Assembly: GCF_038502225.1 (NCBI RefSeq)
Contig: NC_091357.1
Location: 2,788,104-2,852,103, forward strand
DNA: 64,000 nt
Source of the DNA: Cherax quadricarinatus
Lineage: Eukaryota > Arthropoda > Malacostraca > Decapoda > Parastacidae
Direction of reading: 5' to 3'
Below are positions 54,425 through 64,000 of this stretch, in pieces. Made by a program: the position numbers and the translations under genes. Position 1 is the first letter of the stretch, and each line of letters opens with the position of its first letter. The notes under the pieces are model-generated. The model was not told the origin of the DNA and did no database searches. It saw only the letters and a list, made by a program, of their open reading frames with translations.

Positions 54425-54606
54425 GAAGGTAATGACTAACTGGATGGAAGAAATATTGGAACTGGGTGGAGGGGGAACTGTTGAATAATTAAGGTGAAAT
54501 AACAGAGATATTGATTGGCTGACTGAGTGGAAAGAGTAGTTAGAGAGAATGAATTCCACTTACCCCATTATAAAGTAGAAAAAATTTTAATTTTTATTAA
54601 TTAGAA

Positions 54607-55080
<474 letters not shown>

Positions 55081-55223
55081 TCTACATGTACAAGGTATAC
55101 AGGTCTAGCTGACATCAATGACATACATATACAAAGACTCTTGTTATGCTGAGTATTTCGGGAAAATTAGGCCAATTTTGTTCAAGGATGCGACCCACAC
55201 CAGTCGACTAACACCCAGGTACG

Positions 55224-55475
55224 TTGTTAGGTGAGACACATATGCAACAGTTAGGTATCTTTATTTTGAAATGTTTCGCCTACACAGTAGGCTTCTTCAG
55301 TCGAGTACAGAAAAGTTGATAGAAGCAGAAGCAGTCTCTTCTGCTTCTATCAACTTTTCTGTACTCGACTGAAGAAGCCTACTGTGTAGGCGAAACGTTT
55401 CGAAATAAAGATACCTAACTGTTGCATATGTGTCTCACCTAACAACCTGTCGGTATTTTATACCATTTTAATATT
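55224..55475. mobile_element. family I foldback in a SINE, 12-bp TSD
   Basis: TSD CACCCAGGTACG at 55212-55223 and 55476-55487. Arms almost touch: GATAGAAGCAGAAGCAG / TCTCTTCTGCTTCTATC centre. Tail TGTCGGTATTTTATACC, ATTTTAATATT on the right. Empty-site sequence is known from the intact SINE at 15930-16226. Confidence 0.93.
55365..55403 (+). ncRNA. hammerhead-ribozyme-like motif, family Ia
   Basis: TCGA, CTGAAGA, A, GCCTAC-TGT-GTAGGC, GAAA, CGTT, TCGA; identical to 43831-43869. The left-arm counterpart has CATT and is probably inactive. Confidence 0.65.
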
Positions 55476-55604
55476 CACCCAGGTACGTAGACAACCGGTG
55501 TAAAGAAACACGCCCAATGTTTCTACCCTCGCTGGGAATCCAACCCAGACCCGAGACGTGTGAAGCGATAGTTTTAGCCACCAGCCACGGGCCACCGTGA
55601 AAGT

Positions 55605-56050
55605 TAAAGAGGTTTATAAAAAATATTATAAATATTTGAGTAAAAATAAATCCCTGATGGCCATCTTTAATTAAAAATGGTTGATTCGGCTCATAAAGTA
55701 TACTTAGAAAATTTCTGGTATGGCACTTAACTTGTAAAGTTATATCTACTTACAAAATTTCAGTTTTACGTTTTTTCTCCTCGACGTTTGACGTCTAATG
55801 GCCGTTATAAACACCTCTCCAGTAAATCCAACTTAATCCTAAATAACTTACTGCAGCTCCTGACTCAATATATTGGACCCAGCCCGGCCGGGTCGCAGCC
55901 CTCTCCTCTTAAATGATTTATAATGTATTTATCTCGGGTGACCCGATTTTCCGTTTAGCCGCTGGTGAGATAAAAATCTTGAAGCATTTGGGGGATGTTT
56001 AAGATATAGGTACGCACTTAAGCGCATATACGCAAGCATACTCGCGTACG
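55605..56050. other. no gene seen
   Basis: Nothing recognisable. Confidence 0.45.
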
Positions 56051-56054
56051 AATA

Positions 56055-56305
56055 TTTGAGAAAGTGTAGCACTTGGCTATTATACTCGAGAAAGTGTAGC
56101 ACTTGGCCTCTATGCTCGAGAAAGTGTAGCACTTGGCTATTATACTCGAGAAAGTGTAGCACTTGGCCTCTATGCTCGAGAAAGTGTAGCACTTGGCCTC
56201 TATGCTCGAGAAAGTGTAGCACTTGGCCTCTATGCTCGAGAAAGTGTAGCACTTGGCCTCTATGTTCGAGAAAGTGTACTACTTGGCCACTCTGCTCGAG
56301 AAAGT
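56055..56305. repeat. 30-bp minisatellite x8
   Basis: Unit AGAAAGTGTAGCACTTGGCC, TCTATGCTCG. CTATTATACTCG variants alternate with it at the left end. Confidence 0.95.
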
Positions 56306-56403
56306 GCCGCACTTTTCCTCTACACTTAAGTGCAGTACCTAAAAACCAGCTTGAGAAAGTGAGCCGCATCTATGCTTTTTAAAGAGTAAAACTGGTTTCC
56401 ATG

Positions 56404-56912
56404 GAAAAGAATACAGTACCTGGTTTCTACGCTCTTAATACAGTACCTGGTTTCTACGCTCTTAATACAGTACCTGGTTTCTACGCTCTTAATACAGTAC
56501 CTGGTTTCTACGCTCTTAAAAAGAATACAGTACCTGATTTCTACGCTCTTAATACAGTACCTAATTTCTACGCTCTTAATACAGTATCTGGTTTCTACGC
56601 TCTTAAAAAGAATACAGTACCTGGTTTCTACGCTCTTAAAAAGAATACAGTACCTGATTTCTACGCTCTTAATACAGTACCTGATTTCTACGCTCTTAAT
56701 ACAGTACCTGATTTCTACGCTCTTAATACAGTATCTGGTTTCTACGCTCTTAAAACAATACAGTACCTGGTTTCTACGCTCTTAAAAAGAATACAGTACC
56801 TGATTTCTACGCTCTTAATACAGTACCTGATTTCTACGCTCTTAATACAGTATCTGGTTTCTACGCTCTTAAAACAATACAGTACCTGGTTTCTACGCTC
56901 TTAAAAAGCATA
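56404..56912. repeat. 27-bp minisatellite with higher-order structure
   Basis: Unit AATACAGTACCTGGTTTCTA, CGCTCTT; a longer form has an AAAAAG insertion. A block of about 120 bp (56620-56740) is repeated at 56760-56880, so units amplify in groups. Confidence 0.95.
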
Positions 56913-57114
56913 GTATATGGCCATGGTATGTTAGTAATTCTCTTTCCAGTGAAAACGGTGGCCCATAAATTCTCATCTTCTGCTTTTGGGGTTTCTGAGG
57001 TTATAAATTCCCACAAATTCCTGAGGTGGACGCAGACCTGCGAAGTTACCTTGTTTTCGGAAGTTCTTGTTGACAAATTTGTGACAAAGTGGACGTCCAA
57101 AATGTGATGGTGTC
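56913..57114. other. no feature
   Basis: Unique-looking spacer. Confidence 0.4.
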
Positions 57115-57545
57115 TCCCATGGTGGGGGGGTGTCCCCATGGTGCTGGAGTGTCCCCATGGTGCTGGAGTATCCCATGGTGCTGGAGTGTCCCATGGTGCT
57201 GGAGTGTCCCATGGTGCTGGAGTGTCCCATGGTGCTGGAGTGCCCCATGGTGCTGGAGTGTCCCATGGTGCTGGAGTGTCCCATGGTGCTGGAGTGTCCC
57301 ATGGTGCTGGAGTGTCCCATGGTGCTGGAGTGTCCCATGGTGCTGGAGTGTCCCATGGTGCTGGAGTGTCGGATGGTGCTGGAGTGTCCCATGGTGCTGG
57401 AGTGTCCCATGGTGCTGGAGTGTCTCATGGTGCTGGAGCGTCCCATGGTGCTGGAGCGTCCCATGGTGTAGGAGTGTCCCATGGTGTGTGTCCCATGGTG
57501 TAGGAGTGTCCCATGGTGTAAGAGTGTCCCATGGTGTGGGTGGCC
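57115..57545. repeat. 18-bp minisatellite x23
   Basis: Unit GTCCCATGGTGCTGGAGT. Units from 57461 carry GTGTAGG instead of GTGCTGG. The period is a multiple of 3, so six-frame translations stay open. Confidence 0.95.
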
Positions 57546-57785
57546 CATAATTTGTACGTACACACGTCCCTGACACTGTCTATACAGGACACGCCAGTGT
57601 TGAAAGTTTGAAGGGAGGCAGAAGACGCTTGTGAAAGTAATCGACTCTATTCCAAGAATCGTGGAACAAGTTACATAACACTGATCCAAAGTTACCTGCA
57701 CATGCCAGCACCTTTATATACCCTACCATTGTAATAGTACACCATTACCACTACTCGTTTTCTACCACCTCTGCCACTTTCACAC
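57546..57785. other. no feature
   Basis: No recognisable repeat or exon. Confidence 0.4.
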
Positions 57786-57787
57786 TA

Positions 57788-57825
<38 letters not shown>

Positions 57826-57838
57826 GCTGCTGCTGCTG

Positions 57839-57883
<45 letters not shown>

Positions 57884-57906
57884 GCTGCTGCTGCTGCTGC
57901 TGCATC
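57786..57906. repeat. (GCT)n microsatellite with TGTGCTG interruptions
   Basis: About 38 GCT units. Frames through it give poly-Gln or poly-Ala; no evidence that it is translated. Confidence 0.95.
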
Positions 57907-58340
57907 AGCATCAGCATCATCAGGGATCCCTGATGTCCCTGTCCTGAAGCAGGACAAGTGTTTCCTGACTGACCAATCACGGATGCTTTTGGTCATCTGA
58001 TCGAAGCCTTCCACTAGCTTACCCATCCATCACTCTGAAAAAGAATTAAGGTATACTTGAAGTATAATTAATTTATTTCATAGATGATAAAGCTATAATT
58101 TCAGACGTTAAAAGCTAAGCTTCAGTAGGTAATTTTCCCGAATTTATTGAGCCCTTAAAATAATGACCCACAACTGGAGCTTTCGGTCATCTGTCTAAGG
58201 CCTTCCGCTGGCTTACCGGTCCACCCCTTTAATAATTAAGTTTATGATTTTAACCATTAGATAGACTTAATGTCTGAACACATTTTGGTAAAGTGTTCCT
58301 ATTTACCATAAGTTTTCACAACTGGTCAACTTTTATTAAT
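57907..58340. other. no gene seen
   Basis: A phrase of about 40 bp, GATGCTTTTGGTCATCTGATC..CTTCCACTAGCTTACC (57981), recurs diverged at 58178 (GAGCTTTCGGTCATCTG..CTTCCGCTGGCTTACC), so this is probably an old local duplication. Confidence 0.5.
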
Positions 58341-58344
58341 TAGG

Positions 58345-58525
58345 TAAAACGACACATGTGCAACTAATGTGACATTGTGGCAACGTTTCGCTCTCCAGGA
58401 CCTTTATCAAGCTGTTCCGGCTTGGCAAAACTCCTGGAAAGTGACACGTTGCCATAGTCAAATATCACGTTAGTTGTATGTGTGTTCTGTTACCTAACAA
58501 TTTGTTAGTAATTCTACCATTATTA
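58345..58525. mobile_element. family II foldback, eroded
   Basis: ACACATGTGCAACTAATGTG, GTGGCAACGTTTCGCTCTCC; right arm CTCCTGGAAAGTGACACGTTGCC. Core TTGGCAA; not functional-looking. The end TTTGTTAGTAATTCTACC is the terminal mini-hairpin. Confidence 0.65.
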
Positions 58526-59130
58526 CCAACAACAAGTGAAGGTTCGTGGAGCACTTGACAAGTGCTCACTCTCTCTGCTTAATGTAATAAATATCTTTCT
58601 TAAAACTGGTTTTAATGAGGGAGTTTTTGAAAGTCTATCTTGATCGTGCGATGAGGAATCCCTCTGTCCAGGGTAAGACTTCTCTGCAAGACACCAAGAA
58701 TGGAAGAGGTTATGACACTCACCCAGCGGGGAGCCAACCCTGGGTCACCAAAAAGACAAGACCCGGGACGGCATTATGCCAAGAATCAACCAGGAACAGG
58801 AATCTTTTGGTCGACTTTATAATTTCAGCTCTGCTGTCTCCTACATTAAAGGTTGATCTAATTAACAGTGTACGTAGGTGACTTTTTTGCCACTTTTAAC
58901 CCATAAATGTATAGGGGTATTTTTCAATATTGGATTATTTTTCCTAGATGCTGGTGAGATTGAACTTCTCCCTCCCTTCCTTGGGTCGACTCTTAATGCT
59001 TCTTATTTCATATATGCTTCTTAATGAGCACTAAATATTTATGGGTCATACAACGTCTGCGAAAGGAGATTCACGTGCCCTAAGTATCCTGTGGAGAGGG
59101 AGCATGGACACAGGTGTAATCCAACAGTCG
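58526..59130. other. no gene seen
   Basis: An 88-codon frame at 58615-58881 shows no domain. A GGGAGCCAACCCTGGGTCACC stretch may be a repeat fragment. Confidence 0.4.
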
Positions 59131-59136
59131 CGGACG

Positions 59137-59278
59137 GGCGAACCATTGCCTGGTGAGCCATCGCTGGGTGAACCATCGCTTGGTGAGCCACCGCTTGGTG
59201 AACCACCGCTTGGTGAACCACCGCTTGGTGAACCACCGCTTGGTGAACCATCGCTTGGTGAACCATCGCTGGGTGATA
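59137..59278. repeat. 15-bp minisatellite x9
   Basis: Unit GGTGAACCAYCGCTT. The multiple-of-3 period opens frames on both strands. Confidence 0.93.
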
Positions 59279-59379
59279 GACCGGCAGGCCAGCGACCGCT
59301 CCACTCCATAAAGGTGGCAGCAAAGCGATAACTAAGAATTATGTAGACCAATAACTCTAAAGTCCCAGATCATAAAAAT

Positions 59380-60470
59380 CTTTGAAAGAGTTGTAATAAG
59401 CATAACAGCAAACCACTTGGATTCTCAACAATTACGCAATCCAGAGCTACATGGGTTGAGAGCAGGTCGCTCCTGACTGGCAACTACTGTACCACTGGAA
59501 GGCAAACAGAATGCAGATGTAGTTTACACAGATTTTGCAGATGCCTTTGGCAAGTGCTATCATGCACACAAAATGCGTGCTAAAGGATAACTGGCAAAGT
59601 GGGCAGATGGATCTTCAACTTTCTGATCAATCGAACAAAAAGAATAGTGGTAAACAGAGTTAAGTTGGAGGCTGCCACAGTGAAAAATTGTTCCACAAGG
59701 CACAGTACCCTCCCCCATCTTGTTCCTCATCCTCATATCAGAAACAGAGATGTAACCCACAACACCGTGTCATCTTTTGAAGACGATACTATAATCTGAA
59801 CCAGAGTGTCATCCATTAATGACACGGTAAATTTCCAAGCAGATATAAACCAAGTTTTCCAATGGGCAACAGATAACATGATATTCAACGAGAATAAATT
59901 TCAATTACTTCGTTATGGGAAAACTGGAGGAAGTAACAGAACTGAGTATACTACAGACTCTAACTACACAATAGAGGGGAAAAGTTTTGTGAAGTAGTCG
60001 AGTGTGTTAATGTCAGAGGATCTCACCTTCAAGGATCACAACAGTGTCACTATCACATCTGCGAGGAAAATGATAGGATGAATAATGAGAACTTTCAAAA
60101 CAAGGAATACCAAGCCAATGATGATCCTTTTTAAATCACTTGTTCTGTCTAGGCTGGAATACTGCTGTACACTAACCCATCCCTTCAGAGCAGGTGAAAT
60201 CACAGATCTAGAGAATGTACAGAGAACCTTTACTTGCACATATAAGTTCCGTCAAACACCTAATTACTGGGAACGCTTAGAGTCACTTGACCTGTACTTA
60301 CTGGAACGCAGGTGAGAGATGCATCATAATTTACACTTGGAAAATCCTAGAGGGGCTGGTCCCAAATCTGTGCACAGATATCACTCCCTATGCAAGCAAA
60401 AGACTAGGCAGACTGTGCAACTTACCCACCGATGAAAGGCAGGGGCTCCATTAGTTCATTAGCAGTCATG
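59380..60470 (+). mobile_element. CR1-like LINE, RT region, decayed
   Basis: Frames with stops show FNFLINRTKRIVVNRVKLEA (59605), HNTVSSFEDDTII (the YADD box, with the first catalytic motif position changed to Glu, so FEDD; 59760), DTVNFQADINQVFQWATDN and NENKFQLLRYGK (59830-59925), SRLEYCCTLTHPF and LENVQRTFTC (60145-60240), then ERLESLDLYLLERR and WKILEGLVPNLCTDITPY (60270-60395). Its terminal part equals the fragment at 3285-3760. Inactive. Confidence 0.75.
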
Positions 60471-60515
60471 TATTACCCTTGTGGGTTTAATGCTTAGTTT
60501 TGTTTATAATAATTA
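60471..60515 (+). repeat. retroposon 3' tail motif
   Basis: ACCCTTGTGGGTTTAATGCTTAG with TTTATAATAATTAG, the shared 3' end inserted between the two CR1-like segments. Confidence 0.5.
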
Positions 60516-60519
60516 GTAC

Positions 60520-60720
60520 ACTGAGAGAAAACACAGTGTTCGGGGCCCAAGACTGTTCATCATCTCCCCACCAGGCATAAGGGGAATTACCAATAGACCC
60601 CTGGCTGCCTTCAAGGGGGAGCTCAACAGATACCTAAATCCAGTACCAGACCAGCCGGGCTCTGGTTCGTGAGGAATCAAGAAACCGAGTGGAAGTATTA
60701 CTACATTTTTCACTGTAGTT
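60520..60720 (+). mobile_element. CR1-like LINE 3' end
   Basis: GGGGAATTACCAATAGACCCC, TGGCTGCCTTCAAG, CAGTACCAGACCAGCCGGGC, as at 1110-1190. ITNRPLAAFKGELN and PVPDQPGS in translation. Confidence 0.7.
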
Positions 60721-60959
60721 AAATTGCATTAGTTCAATCTACACAATGGCCTGTGTTAGGTTTAAAGACAACTCTATCATTTAAATTTACCAGAGCTTGT
60801 GGGAGCTGAGAGAGAATTTCAGTATATGGTAAAACCAACGAATTCTCAAGCTTATTTTCTGTGTTACGCTCAGTCTTGTAGACTTTTCTTTTTTTAGTTT
60901 TATGAAAAGCTTTGTAAATAAATGTTCGTGGATATTAAATTACATATTTCCTATTACCA

Positions 60960-61500
60960 AACCTCTTTCTATACATACGTCAATTACAGACTGTCCATTA
61001 TCGTTTACCCCTGGCACCCAAAACTTACCTATTACGCCCTCTTCAACAGTTTCTTCCCATGTTGTAGTTAGGTTCCCACAACATTTATATTCTAAATTGA
61101 TTCACAATTCCCTGAACACTCAACATCTTCAAAATTCTCTTCCCTCTACATCCCTCTCTTCAGCAGGTGCATAAACACTTGGTGTTACCTACTTCTCCCA
61201 TCCCACTCTTATTTTAATCCATACATTTATTTAATTTCCTACACTTATACTCCCTCTCTTCTTTCCCTAACTGATCATTTAGCATTACCACTGCTCCTTC
61301 CCTAGCTCTAATTCTCTCAGATATACCTGACCTAATCTCATTTACACTTCTCACTGAAATTCTACAATCCCTTTCAGCTTCATTTCCCTTATAGGCAGGA
61401 CATCCAGCTTATCATTCATAACAATCACATCAGTTCTTCACATCCGTACTACACCCACGAACATTCAAACAACCCAACTTTCAAAATTTTCCCCTTTGTC
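60960..61500 (-). mobile_element. RTE-like LINE, 5' (endonuclease) region, decayed
   Basis: C/T-rich + strand (CCCCTGGCACCCAAAACTTACC, CTACATCCCTCTCTTCAGCAGG, CTACACCCACGAACATTCAAAC). On - it resembles the endonuclease-coding part of the RTE-like elements whose 3' parts are at 24400 and 31430. Recognition is by family resemblance from memory; no intact frame. Confidence 0.45.
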
Positions 61501-61504
61501 CTTT

Positions 61505-61800
61505 CAGTAATTTATGCAGAGGGTGTTACTACCCCCTTGCTCCAGGCATTTTAATCTTGTACGACACGTATGGTTAACGGAGGAAGAAATCTCACTAACT
61601 TTCCCCTGGAAATGAAAAGAAACACCTTAAGAAGAACTATTAAGAGAGTTAAAGAGCGAGTAAACACTTGCATGTCCATCCACAGCTGCGTGTGTAGCGT
61701 GAACTAGATGTAAGCAGTAGTAGTAAAATGTGTCTGCCATTTGAATTGTTCATGAGACAGAAAAAAGAGACTCCAGCATTCCAGCAAACTTGTCACTGTT
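61505..61800 (+). repeat. dispersed repeat (second copy of 9390-9850)
   Basis: CCCCTTGCTCCAGGCATTTTAATC, ATGGTTAACGGAGGAAGAAA, TTCATGAGACAGAAAAAAGAG line up with 9500-9745. Confidence 0.6.
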
Positions 61801-62450
61801 AAAAACATGGGCAAGGTGGTTTAGTCTGGCAAAATCTTGAAAGGTTCGTGAGAGAATAAACTGGTTTAGCTTTCGATATGAAAGAGAAAGCTATCGATTT
61901 CCCACAGCTGAATGAGGATGAAAAATAGCCGTCTAATTTTGTATTTACTAATATTAGAGCTATAAGAAAAGGACGGGGGAAGGGGGCTTTTACACGTGAG
62001 ATATACAACACTGTCAAGGCTAAAATATACGAGTATTTATTCACTGCTGCTGCTTGAATGCTGAATTTTCACGACTATTCCGGATCACATTAGTCGATAA
62101 ATACCTGCATTTGGTATCTTCTCCCTTCTCATTTAATGCTAAGTTGCATTTAACCTACAACTCTGTTTGGATCTACAGATATATATATGAGCAGACATTT
62201 TGTGTAATTAAGCTTAACAAGTCAAAGCTTTTATTTGCAATAACCGATACTTATAATGAACAAAAAAAAACTTATCTAGCAAACATTAGCGTCGTCATCA
62301 CTAAATACTCTCATAAACAACTTCATATAGAGTATTACATTATATATTCCTTAACTAATATTTTCAATAACATATTTTAAACTATTAAAACTTAATTTTG
62401 TTTAAAAAAGCAGAACAAATAAAAATTAATCCAATTTTATATTATTTATT
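61801..62450. other. AT-rich single-copy-looking DNA
   Basis: No repeat recognised. A 108-codon + frame at 62054-62380 is AT-biased and lacks features. Confidence 0.4.
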
Positions 62451-62456
62451 AATCAG

Positions 62457-62534
62457 AGTGCAGTATGGATTAAGGACAGATACCATCAGACTTGTCTGAC
62501 TCCCCTCGGCTTCCACCTCCCTAGGGAAGACTGA
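62457..62534 (+). CDS. possible terminal exon of the receptor (weak)
   Basis: Follows a T-rich tract and AATCAG. Entered in phase 0 (as left by the 43114 candidate) it reads SAVWIKDRYHQTCLTPLGFH, LPRED, stop TGA at 62532-62534. The 190 bp from 62457 to 62640 form an island of balanced composition in AT-rich DNA. No homology recognised; a 64-codon frame also exists on the other strand. Confidence 0.2.
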   Translation, partial: SAVWIKDRYHQTCLTPLGFHLPRED

Positions 62535-62639
62535 AGAGGCTCGAGGAGTTGTTACCAGACCTGACCAACACCTTCCCACCACATCATTAGATAAAGCAAC
62601 TCTCAAAGGAACAATAATAGCCAGAAACATCGACAATTA

Positions 62640-63078
62640 AATTACTGATGATGTTGCACCTTAACTATATATTTACTACTAGTATATCCGTATTTATATT
62701 ATTAGTAGTATTAATAATAAAAGAAAAAAATAATGTTGTGATTAAAAATATCTTTTAATATTATCCATAAATTTTGTCCCTATAAATACAAATACGACAG
62801 GTATTACTTTTTATTAAGTCCGTCAGCCAAACTATTTGCCCATCCCTGCTCTAGCAAGACTTGAACTACGTATCGTTAGCGCACTAAAAAGCAGAGAGGT
62901 TGTCACCCATCTGCCGGATAACACCCACAAACCAATAATGAAACTGACGTACAACCAACAAACTTGGAGAATTACTTGACTGGCTATCAGAGCAGGAACT
63001 CGTAGCGTATATAGGCCATCCTCTTATAAGCGGGACGTGCATCGTCAGAGCTAACTAGGCAGCCCAAAGACAGTGCTC
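62640..63078. other. no gene seen
   Basis: AT-rich; GCTCTAGCAAGACTTGAACTACG near 62850 and GTATATAGGCCATCC near 63010 have no assignable role. Confidence 0.4.
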
Positions 63079-63079
63079 T

Positions 63080-63215
63080 ACTTGACTCACGAAATCGTAA
63101 TGACACGATTGCAAACAAACCATACCACGGGTGGGAATAGAACCCGCGATCAGAGAGTCTGGAGTTTTGAGACTCTCTGATCGCGGGTTCTATCCCCGCC
63201 CATGGTATGGTTTTT
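63080..63215. repeat. tRNA-like foldback (compact form)
   Basis: CACGAAATCGTAATGACACG, ACCATACCACGGGTGGG..AACCCGCGATCAGAG mirrored by CTCTGATCGCGGGTTC..CCGCCCATGGTATGG. Confidence 0.7.
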
Positions 63216-63233
63216 TACAGTGCTCTAATATGA

Positions 63234-63490
63234 TTACATACCAAAGATGATATCACAGGGAAATTCACCGATAAGCCCTCCAGCAAGCTGACGAATTACA
63301 CGTGTATAGTATAGTTGGATATTATATTTCGTTACATTCCTCAGACCATCTTTCAGACGAATCGTACGATTAAAACTTAATTTTTGTACACAATGACCTT
63401 CCGTACCTTGCGTCACTGTGCTGCAAGCAGCCAGTGTCTATAAAGACAAATGATACACTGTCTTCTCTGATTTTCTCTCTCACATAACCT
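63234..63490 (-). pseudogene. retropepsin-like protease remnant of an LTR retroelement
   Basis: On - the first frame (about 63490-63410) reads SVSFVFIDTGCLQHS, with the DTG active-site triad typical of retroelement aspartyl proteases. After a frameshift near 63415 the other frame (63416-63234) continues and ends FPCDIIFGM, like the conserved IxLGMD close of these domains. Length (about 85 residues) and motif spacing fit a retropepsin. It is broken by the frameshift, and no reverse transcriptase or LTR is visible nearby. Confidence 0.45.
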
Positions 63491-63593
63491 TCATCCATAC
63501 CCAGCATACAATTTATAATCCCATCAAGTCACGGAATGGATAGGGTTTGAACCCACGGCAAGCGAGTCCTAAAATCGAAGTTAAATGAATCTT

Positions 63594-63817
63594 TGTAGAT
63601 GAATGGTTCAGAGAACCGACACGTTGATAAATTAGACACATGTGCAACTCTTGGGTATCTTTATTGATGGTCTGAACACATCGACTCAAGGTTGAGGGAC
63701 TGATTACCTCATTCTCCTCCTGTTCTTCAAGATTCTCCTTTGTATGGACTGATGAAGCCACTGTGTGGCGAAACGTTTCCTCAATAAAGATACCCAAGAG
63801 TTGCAAATGTGTCTAAT
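63594..63817. mobile_element. family Ib hammerhead foldback, 13-bp TSD
   Basis: TSD TTAAATGAATCTT at 63581-63593 and 63818-63830. Begins TGTAGATGAATGGTTCAG, AGAACCGACACG (terminal mini-hairpin), then TTAGACACATGTGCAACTC; ends TTGCAAATGTGTCTAA. The left arm is shortened and lacks its ribozyme. Confidence 0.92.
63746..63780 (+). ncRNA. hammerhead-ribozyme-like motif, family Ib
   Basis: GGA, CTGATGA, A, GCCAC-TGT-GTGGC, GAAA, CGTT, TCC; outer stem CTTT (63736-63740) / AAAG after CAATAAAG. Because the left arm has no complementary ribozyme, a + strand transcript would not be trapped in a perfect hairpin; this is the best candidate here for self-cleavage. Confidence 0.68.
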
Positions 63818-64000
63818 TTAAATGAATCTTACTAGAGCCAGCTGCCCCAGTGGTTAACACACTGGCCTGTGAATTTTAAGACTCGTTCGGTGATTTCTTT
63901 GCAGTCGTGTACGTACGATTTTGTGAGATATAATCTCATTACCCCTTGTTAAAGGAGATTTTAACTCTGGTGATTTATTCCAGAGTGGGTTACGCTGTGA

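Larger units (their letters stand above)
55180..55600 (-). mobile_element. tRNA-derived SINE split by a foldback
   Basis: Same SINE as 15930-16226 (GATGCGACCCACACCAGTCG, ACACCCAGGTAC; GAATCCAACCCAGACCCG; GGCCACGGGCCACC region). It is interrupted at 55224-55475 exactly between body and head. Confidence 0.8.
63511..63890. repeat. tRNA-like foldback host, split by a hammerhead foldback
   Basis: Left: CAAGTCACGGAATGG, GGGTTTGAACCCACGGC; right: CCAGCTGCCCCAGTGGTTAAC, ACTGGCCTGTGAATTTTAAG. The insertion 63594-63817 lies in its centre. Confidence 0.6.

Noticed and set aside
56973..57701. ORFs of 113 to 242 codons on both strands
   Set aside because: Product of an 18-bp minisatellite.
57751..58026. 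Poly-Gln/poly-Ala protein
   Set aside because: A (GCT)n microsatellite in non-coding surroundings; no splice sites or conserved flanking peptide.
62054..62380. 108-codon ORF
   Set aside because: AT-biased composition, no motif, no splice context.

Overview
This is a 64 kb piece of a large, repeat-laden animal genome. The best guess is a decapod crustacean, probably a freshwater crayfish or relative. The reasons are one multi-exon animal gene with kilobase introns, very long microsatellites, dozens of minisatellites, many decayed non-LTR retrotransposons (CR1-like, RTE-like, Jockey/I-like) and a tRNA-derived SINE of a type I associate with decapods. The species call rests on memory of repeat families and is not proven here. 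There is one 100-base assembly gap (32473-32572).

The only convincing host gene is on the + strand. Five phase-compatible exons (8324-8437, 10084-10228, 19369-19539, 20562-20677, 21078-about 21843) encode the end of a fibronectin type III domain, a single transmembrane helix and a long Ser/Pro/Gln-rich cytoplasmic tail. This is an adhesion receptor that most resembles the nephrin/Sticks-and-stones/Hibris family. Two further weak exon candidates (43114-43178, 62457-62534) keep the reading frame and might finish it. The 5' part (Ig domains) lies outside the window.

Layout: 1-8.3 kb holds CR1-like tails, tRNA-like foldbacks and an intron. 8.3-21.9 kb holds the receptor exons, with a decayed RNase H-bearing LINE (16.5-19.0 kb) in an intron. 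22-24 kb is minisatellite and low-complexity DNA. 24-32 kb is a pile of LINE copies joined through CT microsatellites. 33-42.5 kb is almost continuous minisatellite. 42.5-55.5 kb is a nest of foldback elements inserted into LINEs, a SINE and each other. 55.5-64 kb holds more minisatellites, a CR1-like LINE, RTE and protease remnants and AT-rich DNA.

The most interesting signal is a superfamily of small foldback elements scattered through the window. Eleven can be bounded by perfect 10-15 bp target-site duplications. Each arm carries what reads as a minimal type I hammerhead ribozyme: a core, a stem II hairpin, GAAA and a palindromic CGTT, with stem I complementary across the predicted cleavage site. 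Stem I covaries between copies (TGA/TCA, CGA/TCG, GGA/TCC, TGGC/GCCA, TAGAA/TTCTA, GAC/GTC, GTA/TAC). The core also covaries at the 3-8 base pair: CTGANGA in one family, TTGATAA in two others and GTGATCA in another. Standard hammerhead searches keyed on CUGANGA would miss the swapped cores.
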